Shown piece after piece: positions 43,719 through 53,103 of a DNA stretch of 64,000 nucleotides. Every line of letters starts with the position of its first letter. Positions within the stretch are counted from its first letter, which is position 1. The position numbers were made by a program, and so were the translations under genes. Below the pieces are notes generated by a model that saw only the letters and a program-made list of their open reading frames with translations, searched no databases and was not told where the DNA came from. The DNA is from JAMLHH01 sp035515235 (GTDB lineage: Bacteria; Bacteroidota; Bacteroidia; Chitinophagales; JADIYW01): contig DATJBS010000070.1 of the NCBI GenBank assembly GCA_035515235.1, positions 1 through 64,000 of the forward strand. The letters run 5' to 3'.

Positions 43719-44972
43719 ATGAAAGCTATCATTATATCCATCGGTGACGAATTGCTCATTGGAAATACTTTAAATACCAATGCTCATTGGCTGGGTATAG
43801 AATTGACACAATTAGGGATTCAAGTCACTGCAAGCTGGACTATTCCTGATATCAAAAGTATTATAATAGAATATATTAAAGCTGCTCAAGAACAAGCGAG
43901 CATCATATTAATAACCGGCGGCTTGGGTCCTACTAATGATGATTTGACTGTAGATGCAATCAATTCTTACTATAATCAAGAGTTAGTTTATCATAATTAT
44001 ATCTGGGAGAATATTAAAGAAATGTACATTTCAAGAAATCGTGCAATTCATGAGCCTTCCATCAAATTAGCATATTTACCTAAAAATGCAATTCCAATTT
44101 TTAATACTCAAGGTACAGCTCCGGGATCTTTATATTTATCAGAAAGCACCTTGATGGTATCCATGCCGGGTGTACCTTATGAAATGAAGAAAATGATGGA
44201 ATTGACAGTTATTCCTGCAATTAAAGAAAAGTTCGCACTGCCTTTTATTGTCAATAAATACATTTATACGGCGGGCGTGGGAGAAACTATTCTTTCAGAT
44301 GCACTTGTAGATTTTGAAAAAAACTTACCAGAGAACTTTTCACTTGCCTATTTACCAAGTGTAGGAAAAGTTCGACTGAGATTAACTACGAGAGGAAATG
44401 ATTTAGAAACTTTAGAAAACACAGCAAACGAATTACTAGAAGAAGCTTTAGCAGCAATCCAACCTTATGTATATAGCACAACTGAATTATCTTTTGAAAC
44501 TGTAATAGGTGAAATGCTCAGAGCAAGAAACTTAAAATTAGGAACTGCTGAAAGTTGTACGGGTGGTGCGATTAGTCAAACAATTACTTCTATACCGGGA
44601 GCTTCTGATTATTATAATGGAAGTATAGTTTCTTATTCCAATGAAATCAAAAAAGACCTATTAGGTATAAAATCTGAAACCATAGAAAATCATGGTGCTG
44701 TCAGTGAAGAAACCGTTCAAGAAATGCTTAAAGGTGCTTTAAAACAATTAAATGTAGATATAGCTATCGCCGTTTCTGGTGTGGCTGGCCCTGGAGGAGG
44801 AAGCCCAGAAAAACCAGTAGGTTGCGTATATATTGGTATCGCCAATCAAAATAAAAATTACATCAAAAGACTACAATTTACTCAAAATAGAGAACGTAAT
44901 ATTCAACTATCGACCATTACTGCATTAGTGATGTTAAAGAAGTTTTTATTGGAAGAGTATCCTATTAATTAA
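43719..44972 (+). CDS. cinA: CinA family protein (NMN deamidase / damage-inducible)
   Basis: This 417-residue protein has the N-terminal MoCF-like domain (1-170: ISIGDELLIGNTLNTNAHW, TGGLGPTNDDLT), a middle linker and the C-terminal deamidase domain with GTAESCTGGAISQTI, GSIVSYSNEIK and SGVAGPGGGSPEKP. It converts nicotinamide mononucleotide to nicotinate mononucleotide in NAD recycling; the N-terminal domain in relatives is an ADP-ribose pyrophosphatase. Full length, all motifs present. Confidence 0.95.
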   Translation: MKAIIISIGDELLIGNTLNTNAHWLGIELTQLGIQVTASWTIPDIKSIIIEYIKAAQEQASIILITGGLGPTNDDLTVDAINSYYNQELVYHNYIWENIKEMYISRNRAIHEPSIKLAYLPKNAIPIFNTQGTAPGSLYLSESTLMVSMPGVPYEMKKMMELTVIPAIKEKFALPFIVNKYIYTAGVGETILSDALVDFEKNLPENFSLAYLPSVGKVRLRLTTRGNDLETLENTANELLEEALAAIQPYVYSTTELSFETVIGEMLRARNLKLGTAESCTGGAISQTITSIPGASDYYNGSIVSYSNEIKKDLLGIKSETIENHGAVSEETVQEMLKGALKQLNVDIAIAVSGVAGPGGGSPEKPVGCVYIGIANQNKNYIKRLQFTQNRERNIQLSTITALVMLKKFLLEEYPIN

Positions 44973-45351
44973 TGTTCATTTAAAAACTACGCTCTTGAAC
45001 TGTCTTATTTATAAGTCGCTTATTTCTGCCGATTTCTATTAAACATAATTTAATAATACAACTTTTAAGAATCTATTTGAATACTAATAAAAAGCATTTA
45101 GTAGGTCATAATAAAGTAAGACCTTTCAATTAATCATATCATTCGTTTTGTTTCAATTTTAAATACTTCATTATTTAAATTGAATAAATACTTCTCAATT
45201 CCATAGTGAATAGCATAGTTTTTTAATAAGATATTACTAAATTGGAATGTAATCTGATTACATTTTTTTTACAAAAAATCTTACTTTAAAGATAGAATGA
45301 GTATTATCAATAGCTTACTGAAAACTATATAATATCTACAAATTAAAAAAT
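44973..45351. other. Long intergenic region with a palindrome
   Basis: No coding frame. It contains AATGTAATC-T-GATTACATT (45246-45264) followed by eight T. It can fold as an 8-bp stem with a 3-base loop, thus a possible terminator of a + strand transcript, or be a protein-binding dyad about 90 bases before the next small gene. The rest is AT-rich without visible signals. Confidence 0.4.
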
Positions 45352-45570
45352 ATGAGAGCCCAAGAAACACCTACATTTGTTAACGATCAATACTTTATAC
45401 TCAAAAAGAAAAACGTTTCAAGTCATTTAAAAGAAATAGAAAATATAATCCAAAAAGATACTTCTTTTAATAACCAATATGAAAAAATAAGGATTGCAGA
45501 AGATCAGGTCCATGGATTGATAAAGAAAATTAACTATGCATCTTTTGAAGAAGTCAATGATAATTTTTAA
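45352..45570 (+). CDS. Small helical protein, hypothetical
   Basis: This 72-residue protein is charged, Lys/Asn/Glu-rich and predicted helical, without Cys, signal or known motif. An AT-rich region precedes the ATG. It may be real, but support is only a clean frame. Confidence 0.4.
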   Translation: MRAQETPTFVNDQYFILKKKNVSSHLKEIENIIQKDTSFNNQYEKIRIAEDQVHGLIKKINYASFEEVNDNF

Positions 45571-45682
45571 GCTAGACTTAAGCTATTCTTGAGGAATATA
45601 CTTGTTTGGAAATCTTTAATTAGTAGCTGTAAGGAAAAACACATTGTTTCCCGAAGACTCTGTAAAATGACATCGAGATAGA

Positions 45683-45949
45683 ATGGGGTATATTATTATA
45701 GTTGACATGCCAGAACCAGAACCAAAACCAGAAGAAAAGGAGAAAGGTGACAATCCAAAAGCTCCTGAAAAACCAAATTCAGGATTTGAAGGAGTTAATA
45801 TATTATTTACGAAGGATAATGGTGAAGTTCTAGAGATTCAACTAAAATCTGATGAATTGTTCGTAGCAAAATGCACGAATGCACATGCCGTTAATAAAGT
45901 CCTCTCAGGCAAAAGAGAAAGTATAGCACTTTTTTCTAGACCTAAATAA
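45683..45949 (+). CDS. Small Pro/Glu-rich protein, hypothetical
   Basis: This 88-residue protein has a Pro-Glu-Lys linker (MPEPEPKPEEKEKG) in the first third and a compact beta-like segment (GVNILFTKDNGEVLEIQL) in the rest. Met9 at 45707 is an alternative start. It ends 25 bases before sbcD. No family recognised. Confidence 0.45.
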   Translation: MGYIIIVDMPEPEPKPEEKEKGDNPKAPEKPNSGFEGVNILFTKDNGEVLEIQLKSDELFVAKCTNAHAVNKVLSGKRESIALFSRPK

Positions 45950-45974
45950 ATTTCTAATTCCCCAAAAAATTTCA

Positions 45975-47177
45975 ATGAAAATATTGCACACAGCCGATTG
46001 GCATTTAGGACATAGACTGCACGAACAATCTCAATTAGAAGAGCAAACCTTGTTTTTGAGTTGGATAGAGCAGTATATCAAAGAGCAACAAATTGATGTT
46101 CTTTTAATTTCAGGAGATATATTTGATACAGGTGCTCCCTCTAATCAAAGCTTGGAAATGTATTATAACTTTTTGGTGAAATTGGTTGGAACAACTTGCA
46201 AATCCATCATTATTACAGGAGGCAATCACGACTCTCCAGGAACATTGAATGCGCCTAGACATATTTTGAATGCTTTATCAATCAAAGTCGTTGGAAAAGC
46301 TACCGATAATATTGAAGAGGAAGTTTTTGAAGTTGAGCTGAATGGAGAAAAAGTAATTATTGCAGCAGTTCCATATTTGCGAGATGGAGATATTCGTCGT
46401 GCAGTCGCAGGAGAAACATTTGACGAATTAACAGATAAATATAAAAAAGCTCTCGTCAATCATTATCACGATGCTGCCGAGCAATGCAAATTAATCAATA
46501 TCACTCACGCTCCTGTCATTGCAATGGGACATTTATTTGCAACTGGAGGGACAATTTCTGACAGTGAGCAAAATATTTATGTAGGAACTTTAGGTCATAT
46601 CGGTGCGTCAGATTTTCCAGAATATTTTAACTATATCGCTTTAGGACATTTGCATCGACCACAAATAATAAGTGGAAATGATAAAGTGAGATATTCTGGT
46701 GCACCCAATATTTTGAGTTTTAGTGAAATCAAATATGATAAGAAAGTCATCGTACTAAGCATAGAAAATAATCAAATCACTCACATCCAAGAAGATACAA
46801 TTCCTAGATTTAGGGAGTTTTATAGATTACAAGGAAGTATTGCAGAATGTATTGAGCAGTTTCCAAATATCATCTCCAATACTTATGGTTTAACTCCTTG
46901 GGTGGAAATTATTTTGAATGAAAATCATCACATTAATACTGATGATTTAAAAATTGCTGCTGCGAAACATACATTCGAGATATTAAAAATCTCTCTAAAA
47001 AACCAAAGAAGAACCAAAGGAATTGAAGAGTTATTAGCTGAAACACAAACCATAAATGAGCTCGATCCTACAGAAGTTTTCAGATTAAAATGTGAAGAAG
47101 TCGATTTTGATTTAGACAGTAGACCTGAAATTTGGGATGCATTTAATGAAATCTTACAATACGTTAAAAAACAATAA
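45975..47177 (+). CDS. sbcD: Exonuclease subunit SbcD
   Basis: This 400-residue Mre11-type nuclease has the metal motifs HTADWHLGH, SGDIFDTGAPS, TGGNHDS and a final GHLH. The C-terminal part is the capping domain. With SbcC it opens hairpins and cuts palindromic or blocked DNA ends. It is 12 bases upstream of sbcC in the conserved sbcD-sbcC order. Confidence 0.97.
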   Translation: MKILHTADWHLGHRLHEQSQLEEQTLFLSWIEQYIKEQQIDVLLISGDIFDTGAPSNQSLEMYYNFLVKLVGTTCKSIIITGGNHDSPGTLNAPRHILNALSIKVVGKATDNIEEEVFEVELNGEKVIIAAVPYLRDGDIRRAVAGETFDELTDKYKKALVNHYHDAAEQCKLINITHAPVIAMGHLFATGGTISDSEQNIYVGTLGHIGASDFPEYFNYIALGHLHRPQIISGNDKVRYSGAPNILSFSEIKYDKKVIVLSIENNQITHIQEDTIPRFREFYRLQGSIAECIEQFPNIISNTYGLTPWVEIILNENHHINTDDLKIAAAKHTFEILKISLKNQRRTKGIEELLAETQTINELDPTEVFRLKCEEVDFDLDSRPEIWDAFNEILQYVKKQ

Positions 47178-47189
47178 GAGTCCATCTGT

Positions 47190-50100
47190 ATGAAAATTTT
47201 AAAAGTAGAATTACAAAATATAAATTCTTTAAAATCAAACGCTCCTATTGTTATTGATTTTGAAAGTGAACAGTTTAGAGATGTCGGATTATTTGCAATA
47301 ACTGGTTCTACTGGAGCTGGAAAAACCACCATCTTAGATGCCATCACGATTGCATTATATCAAAGTGTTCCGCGCTTTAAAGGTGCGAAAGGAACGCTGA
47401 TAGATGTAGTTAGTTTTGGTGCAAATGATGCTTTTAGTCGAATAACTTTTGAGAATGAAAATGTGATTTATGAAGCATTTTGGGGAATTCGTTTAGCATC
47501 AAAAAGTGGAGCGAAACTGACCAATCCTATTGAAGATGTAAGTTTAAAAAACTTAACAACGGGAGATATTTTAGCTTCACAAAAAAGAGCATGTATAGAA
47601 GAAGTTACTAGAGTAACTCAACTAGATTACGATCAATTTTTAAGATCTGTGCTATTAGCTCAAGGAGAATTCGCTTCATTTTTAATGGCAAAAGGTCCAG
47701 ATAAAGGAAGGCTTCTAGAACAAATTACTGGCGAAGAAATTTACAAAAAGATAGGTTTTGCTATCTCTGAAAGAAAATCTAACGAAGAAAAAAAATTGGA
47801 GGAAATAAAATCCAAAATCAATTCAATAGACATTTTAAGTGAGGAGAAAAAAATAGAATTAACTCAAGAGGATAAAATAATTGATGCTCAAATTCAAGCT
47901 TCTGAAAATAAATTGAAATCGATAGAAGCTATTGTGAATTGGTATTCAGAATTCCAAAAAACAATTAATGAAACTGAAAGATTAGAAGGCATTGAAAATC
48001 AAATTAAAACCTATATCGAACAGCATCGGAACGAATTGGAATTACTGAATTTAAACGAAAAAGCAGAACCATTTAAAGAATTAGTTCAAAGTATCCAACG
48101 AAATGAAAAAAGCAGTTCTGACAAGACGAAGCAATTCAAAATTTTAGAAGAAATACTTTCCAATCTTCAACCAAAAATAGAGAATATTACCCAAATCCAT
48201 CAAAGTCAAACGACAGAATTAGAATTGGCAAAAAATGAATTGGAAATTTGGTTGCCCAAATTTGATACTATTATAAAATTAGATGGTCAATTAAAAAACG
48301 AACAAGAAAATCATCAAAAAGCACAAATTAAAACCAAAGAAATTTTACAACAAATCAATTTATTGAACGTAGTAAAAGAAAAACTTTCCAAAGATTTAAA
48401 TGATACTACCTCAAAAATTAAAATTGATGAAGAATTTATCAATCGAAATCATTTTTTGGAAAAAGTCAGTTTAGAATTCTCTAATTGGACATCAGAATTA
48501 ACTACTTTAAAATCCAATAAAGAGTCACTAAAAGAGAATGGAAATCATATTGCTCAAAAAAAATTGAGTTTAGAAGAAACGATTTTGAGTTTAAAAGATA
48601 ATAATGAAGTTCTCCAAATAAAATCGCAAGAAATTACTCAATTCGACCAAAAAATCTTCAGCATAAATGAGCAATTGGCTATCAATAGCTTGCCGAATTT
48701 ATTAGAAGAAAAAGAGCAATTATCTATTGCAGCATCTAATTGGAAACAGTACAAAAGTCTTTCTGAACAAAATCAGAAAAATGAAAAAGGACTTGCTCAA
48801 ATTCTTGTTCAAAAGAGTTCACTTTCAACAGATTTAGAAGCATTAAAAAAACAACTGGAAGATTTAAAAATACAAATATCCACACAAGAAATATCTGTTG
48901 CAGATGCACTTAAAATTCTAAATTTAGAACGTAGCATTTCTAAATATGAAGATGACCGTCATCATTTAATTGAAGGACAACCTTGTGGTTTGTGTGGCTC
49001 AAAAGAGCATCCTTTTACTGTAAACTTAGAATCTATAGGACTTTCAGAATCAGAAAAAGAATACAATCAACGTTCTGAAAAACTTCTACATTTAAAAGAA
49101 AGCAAAACAGAAGCTGATAAAAAAGAAGTTCAAATTATGACTTCGTTGGATAGCGTCAATCAACGTTATAATGCAATTACTGAAGAGCTTACAAATATTG
49201 AGTTGAATGCAAAACAGATCAATATTGAAATTGATTTGAATAATATTTCACAAATTAATATTGAATTGGGTGAAATCAATAAAAAAATCATCTCACTCAA
49301 TGAACATATTAAAACTGCACAAAATTTACAAAAGGAAAAAGATGAATTAGAACAACTTTTAAAAAATCAAAATCAATCTATAGAATCTTTAAAAAATCAA
49401 GAAGCTACGCTTAAAGAAAAAATAAAAATTACAAAAGCTGATATCGAAGAAAGACAAAAAACTATTGCAGGATTAAGTAAAATATGTTTCGATTTAGAAA
49501 ATAGCTTAATAGAAAAATTGTCTAAATTCAATTATATCTTACCTCCTATCAGTCAAACGAATTTATTTATTCAAGAAATCGAGAAAGCAATTTCTAATTA
49601 TCATCAAAAACAAAGAGAATTAGAAGCTTTAAAATCAGCACTTTCTGTCATCCATAACAACATCAACAACAATATTAAACATCTAGCAACTGAAACTAAA
49701 TCTCAAAAAGAATACACTGATCTTTTACAAAAAAGTATAGCTCTTTCTGAAAAATTAAAATTGGAACGAAGAGAAATTTTACCAATTGAAATTACTGTAG
49801 AAACCAAAAGAGAAAGCTTACAATCCGTCATTAAACAATGGACAGAAAAGGTAGAATGGAGTAAAAATGATTTGCAAAAACTATTAGATAATAAAAATCA
49901 AAATGAAGCTTTAAAACTTGACAACGCAAAAGATCAAAAAGCATTATTGAAAGAATTGAACCGTTTAAAATCTACACTCGAAGCCCAGCTTTATCAAAGT
50001 GAATTTAAGACTCAACAAGACATTGAAAAAGCATTATTATCTCAGGAAGACAAAGTAAAATACACAGAGAATAAAGAAAAAATAAGAGAGAATGAACTTC

Positions 50101-50843
50101 GTTTAAAAACACTAAAAGAGACGAATCAAAAAGTAACTGAGAACTTGAATCAATCTAAAAACTTCAACACTTCAGAAGTTGATAGTCAATTAGCTTTTGA
50201 AAAATTGAAGTTCGAGAAGGAAAAGCTACTTACTAATAAAGGAGAAATCAGAGAAGCTTTCCGAAAAGATCAAGAAATCAGAAATCGAAATCAGGAAGTG
50301 TACAAAAAAATTGAAATTCAATCTGATATATGTAAGATTTGGAAAGAACTTTTTGCGATTATCGGAAATTCTAAAGATGCATTTAACGTATATGTACAAC
50401 GCTTGACTTTAAAACATTTATTAGATCTTGCGAATGTTCATTTGTACCAATTAAATAAACGGTATTCTTTAAAAATGGAAGAGGATTACAAACCAAAAGA
50501 AGAACTCAATTTTAACTTAATCGATCACTACCAAACCGATCAAGCGAGATTAGTAGATACTTCTAGTGGTGGAGAAAAATTCATCATCAGTTTGGCGTTA
50601 GCACTAGGCTTATCAGATTTAGCTAGTAAAAATGTAAAAATTGATTCTTTATTTATCGATGAAGGCTTTGGAACTTTAGACAAAAACACTTTAGAAACCG
50701 TCATTTCGACTTTAGAAACTTTGCAGTCACAAGGAAAAATGATTGGAATTATTTCGCACGTTGAAAACCTAAAAGAACGTATTCCGACTCAAATCCAAAT
50801 CACTAAAAAAAGTAATGGAGTGAGTATCGTTGAGATTTGTTAA
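47190..50843 (+). CDS. sbcC: Exonuclease subunit SbcC (Rad50-like ATPase)
   Basis: This 1,217-residue SMC-like protein has a Walker A motif GSTGAGKTTILDAI near residue 36, long coiled coils, a zinc hook with Cys599-Gly-Leu-Cys602, a signature motif TSSGGEKFIISLALAL and Walker B SLFIDEGFGTLD at the end. The hook dimerises two SbcC arms through zinc. It is ATPase partner and clamp of SbcD. Length is at the long end of the family because of the coiled coils. Confidence 0.97.
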   Translation: MKILKVELQNINSLKSNAPIVIDFESEQFRDVGLFAITGSTGAGKTTILDAITIALYQSVPRFKGAKGTLIDVVSFGANDAFSRITFENENVIYEAFWGIRLASKSGAKLTNPIEDVSLKNLTTGDILASQKRACIEEVTRVTQLDYDQFLRSVLLAQGEFASFLMAKGPDKGRLLEQITGEEIYKKIGFAISERKSNEEKKLEEIKSKINSIDILSEEKKIELTQEDKIIDAQIQASENKLKSIEAIVNWYSEFQKTINETERLEGIENQIKTYIEQHRNELELLNLNEKAEPFKELVQSIQRNEKSSSDKTKQFKILEEILSNLQPKIENITQIHQSQTTELELAKNELEIWLPKFDTIIKLDGQLKNEQENHQKAQIKTKEILQQINLLNVVKEKLSKDLNDTTSKIKIDEEFINRNHFLEKVSLEFSNWTSELTTLKSNKESLKENGNHIAQKKLSLEETILSLKDNNEVLQIKSQEITQFDQKIFSINEQLAINSLPNLLEEKEQLSIAASNWKQYKSLSEQNQKNEKGLAQILVQKSSLSTDLEALKKQLEDLKIQISTQEISVADALKILNLERSISKYEDDRHHLIEGQPCGLCGSKEHPFTVNLESIGLSESEKEYNQRSEKLLHLKESKTEADKKEVQIMTSLDSVNQRYNAITEELTNIELNAKQINIEIDLNNISQINIELGEINKKIISLNEHIKTAQNLQKEKDELEQLLKNQNQSIESLKNQEATLKEKIKITKADIEERQKTIAGLSKICFDLENSLIEKLSKFNYILPPISQTNLFIQEIEKAISNYHQKQRELEALKSALSVIHNNINNNIKHLATETKSQKEYTDLLQKSIALSEKLKLERREILPIEITVETKRESLQSVIKQWTEKVEWSKNDLQKLLDNKNQNEALKLDNAKDQKALLKELNRLKSTLEAQLYQSEFKTQQDIEKALLSQEDKVKYTENKEKIRENELRLKTLKETNQKVTENLNQSKNFNTSEVDSQLAFEKLKFEKEKLLTNKGEIREAFRKDQEIRNRNQEVYKKIEIQSDICKIWKELFAIIGNSKDAFNVYVQRLTLKHLLDLANVHLYQLNKRYSLKMEEDYKPKEELNFNLIDHYQTDQARLVDTSSGGEKFIISLALALGLSDLASKNVKIDSLFIDEGFGTLDKNTLETVISTLETLQSQGKMIGIISHVENLKERIPTQIQITKKSNGVSIVEIC

Positions 50844-50887
50844 TGTAGCAATGAGATAATGTGCTGATGGCATATGTGTAAATCTTC

Positions 50888-50948
50888 ATTCTGAACTTGT
50901 TACAGAATCCCATAGGTATAGTTCAAGAGATTCCTCCTGCGTCGGAAT
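50888..50948. repeat. REP-like double palindrome
   Basis: Two short hairpins: ATTCTG/CAGAAT (50888-50908) and ATTCC/GGAAT (50930-50948), 21 bases apart, in the 141-base gap between convergent genes. The text resembles dispersed repeats I remember from Bacteroidota (CATTCTGAACTTGTT...CAGAATC, GATTCCTCCTGCG). Only one copy is in this window, so dispersal cannot be shown here. Confidence 0.5.
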
Positions 50949-50984
50949 AACAAAACTCACTCATCTCTTAACATTCAACACTTT

Positions 50985-51587
50985 CTAAGAACGAGCAAAT
51001 GTAATCAAGTCCAAAAAATCACCTTTATCAGCTTTTTTGAGAGCTTTGAGATATTCCACTCTTGCATTACTTGCGTTTGTCAAGCTCGATTTAGATTGAC
51101 CCCAAGTAAAAACATTTCGTTGAAAAATTTTTTCAGCTATCAAATCACCCATCAATCTACTGTGCCTTCCATTGCCGTTAGGAAAACAATGAATAGTTAC
51201 AATTCGATGTTTAAAACGGATAGCAATTTCATCTTCTGGGAAAGTATTATTAGCTATCCAATATTTTGTATCATCTATTAAAACTCTCAATTCTGTTGGT
51301 ATTCTCCAGCTTTCTACACCAATATTCTTCTCTGATTTACGAAACTCTCCCGCCCATTTCCAGACTCCATTATACATTCGTTTGTGCAAAGACTTTACAA
51401 AAGTATCTGACATCAATAAGTTTAATTTGATTTTTCGACCAATCGTCCATTGAATTGCTTGTTCTATATTTTTCTGTTCAAATTCATCCAATTCACCTTT
51501 GTTAGAAATCGTCGAAATTTTAAGTCCATCTTTCTCCTCTTCTTCTAATGCAGTCTGTCCAAATAAACAATCAAATTCTAATCCCAT
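50985..51587 (-). CDS. Mobile mystery protein B (Fic/DOC family)
   Basis: This 200-residue Fic-domain protein carries HCFPNGNGRHSR at 133-144. Catalytic His133 and the GNGR loop are kept, but the usual Asp/Glu is Asn137, as in this subfamily, and the usual Pro is Cys134. NGVWKWAGEFRKSEKNIG is the upstream Fic signature. It always pairs with an XRE protein (A), here overlapping by 10 bases. Known as a mobile pair of unknown function; a toxin-like or defence role is inferred from domains only. Confidence 0.9.
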   Translation of the reverse strand: MGLEFDCLFGQTALEEEEKDGLKISTISNKGELDEFEQKNIEQAIQWTIGRKIKLNLLMSDTFVKSLHKRMYNGVWKWAGEFRKSEKNIGVESWRIPTELRVLIDDTKYWIANNTFPEDEIAIRFKHRIVTIHCFPNGNGRHSRLMGDLIAEKIFQRNVFTWGQSKSSLTNASNARVEYLKALKKADKGDFLDLITFARS

Positions 51588-52036
51588 AGCATTTTGGGCA
51601 TTTCATCAATAATTTCCTTAGTTCTCTCATTGATTGCTTTTTGAATTCTTTCGGAAGAATTTTCTTGATTTTCCAACTTCATAGTGCCTGAAGTTCGCAA
51701 CACGATTTCTGTGGCAAGTTCTTTGGCTTTTCGCTCTATCAGCTCATCTATACTTCCGTCATTGGGCACAAAACCATAAACTAATTTCATGTCCATAGCT
51801 TTTCCCGCTTCCCTTAAAGCTTTAATAGTAATCGCACCTGTCGCTTCTCTCCGCTCCAGGTTTAGCGCACCTTGTTTGGTGATTCCTAATTGTTCACCTA
51901 ATTGTTCCAAAGACATTCCTATTGAAGAACGAATTGTTTTTAACCAACCGATTGAAGGCAATGGCGTCGCACCAATCACTAAATAACTTTTCAATTTATT
52001 ATTGAGCTGTTCTATTTTAAGTCTTCGGGTATTCAT
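51578..52036 (-). CDS. Mobile mystery protein A (XRE family regulator)
   Basis: This 152-residue protein has the subfamily start RLKIEQLNNKL and a helix-turn-helix at about 28-80 (WLKTIRSSIGMSLEQLG, then LGITKQGALNLERRE). The C-terminal helix (105-150) probably contacts protein B. It likely represses its own operon through the repeats upstream. Overlap with the B gene supports a two-gene unit. Mobile mystery pairs are patchily distributed, which suggests transfer. Confidence 0.9.
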   Translation of the reverse strand: MNTRRLKIEQLNNKLKSYLVIGATPLPSIGWLKTIRSSIGMSLEQLGEQLGITKQGALNLERREATGAITIKALREAGKAMDMKLVYGFVPNDGSIDELIERKAKELATEIVLRTSGTMKLENQENSSERIQKAINERTKEIIDEMPKMLWD

Positions 52037-52057
52037 TTGTAAAATTTTTACTCAACA

Positions 52058-52180
52058 CAAATATACATCTATAAGTTGACTTTATCATTATTAAGTAAAC
52101 ATTTATGCCAACTATATGAGATAAAAGTATGCTTATACGTTTACTTTAAATATATTTAGTAACCTTTTATGTTTACTAAA
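52058..52180 (-). promoter_or_regulatory. Promoter and repeated operator of the mobile mystery A/B operon
   Basis: TATATTTG on the minus strand (52058-52065) is a good -7 box, 22 bases before the A start. Upstream, AAGTAAAC (52093-52100) and GTTTACTT (52139-52146) form an inverted pair, and TTTAGTAA (52155-52162) with TTACTAAA (52173-52180) a second one. All four share a (G)TTTACT-type core, as expected of an XRE operator array; it could also act on the + strand gene at 52272. Confidence 0.5.
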
Positions 52181-52271
52181 TTATTTAAACTTATCATATT
52201 TTTTGAAAAAATGTTCAAAACAATTGAAGTGCAGCTTTATTTAGTATTTTACATTCTTCAATTAATAATCA

Positions 52272-52844
52272 ATGGAATCAGGATTACATGAAGATAAAAC
52301 ATTTGAAAATATCGATTTTTCTGAAAAGAGATTAACTAATTCTGAATTTCAAAATTGTGAATTCATCAATTGTAACTTCACAAAAAGCAATTTGAGCAGT
52401 AATGACTTTATGGATTGTACTTTTAAAAGTTGTAATTTTTCTTTGACTAATTTATTAGACACAGGACTGAAAAGCTGTGCATTCATGGATTCTAAATTAA
52501 TGGGTTTAGATTTTAGCAAATGCAATAGTTTCTTATTTTCTGTCAGTTTTCAAAATTGTACGCTAGACTATTCTTCATTCTATAAAATAAAAATGAAGAA
52601 GACGAATTTTATAGATTGCTCTATGAAAGAAGTGGATTTCTCAGAAACAGATTTATCATCGTCAGTATTCAAAAACTGTGATTTACTCAACACTACTTTT
52701 ATGGGCACCAATCTTGAGAAAGTAGACTTTCGCAGTGCTTACAATTACGCTTTCGACCCAGAATCTAATAAAATCAAAAAAGCTAAGTTTTCAATTCAAG
52801 GTGTGGCTGGATTACTCACCAAATACAATATCGATATTATATAA
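52272..52844 (+). CDS. Pentapeptide-repeat protein
   Basis: This 190-residue protein is made mostly of A(D/N)LXX-like repeats, here Cys/Ser/Asn-rich (e.g. FQNCEFINCNFTKSNLSSND). They would form a right-handed quadrilateral beta-helix of about six turns (20-165). No signal peptide. Some relatives protect gyrase or act as scaffolds; the target here is unknown. Confidence 0.88.
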   Translation: MESGLHEDKTFENIDFSEKRLTNSEFQNCEFINCNFTKSNLSSNDFMDCTFKSCNFSLTNLLDTGLKSCAFMDSKLMGLDFSKCNSFLFSVSFQNCTLDYSSFYKIKMKKTNFIDCSMKEVDFSETDLSSSVFKNCDLLNTTFMGTNLEKVDFRSAYNYAFDPESNKIKKAKFSIQGVAGLLTKYNIDII

Positions 52845-53016
52845 TTGACCCTTCAATTAATAAAACCTCGACTACAAATACTGTATCTTTTTACATTTCT
52901 TATAAGGCCAAACTATTTACAATTTAGGATAAATAAATCAATAACAATATATATTCAGTAATATAAATAAAATATTATTACTAATAAAATTGATTATGAA
53001 TTTTAGACAGTAACGT

Positions 53017-53054
53017 ATATTCCTCCCTGTCTTTTCCCTATTCTAGGGGAATAT
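53017..53054 (+). promoter_or_regulatory. Possible structured leader of mgtA
   Basis: Two alternative hairpins share a 3' arm. ATATTCC (53017-53023) can pair with GGAATAT (53048-53054), while CCCTA (53036-53040) pairs with TAGGG (53044-53048), and the latter can extend with TT/AA if one G bulges. The element lies 50 bases before the ATG. It is not an M-box by eye. A Mg-responsive switch is only a guess. Confidence 0.35.
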
Positions 53055-53103
53055 CTATATATTTAAACAACATCGTTCTTATGAACTTTAATTAAAATAT
53101 TAT

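Noticed and set aside
52845..53103. M-box Mg riboswitch before mgtA
   Set aside because: The conserved M-box blocks are not visible; only two small competing hairpins are.
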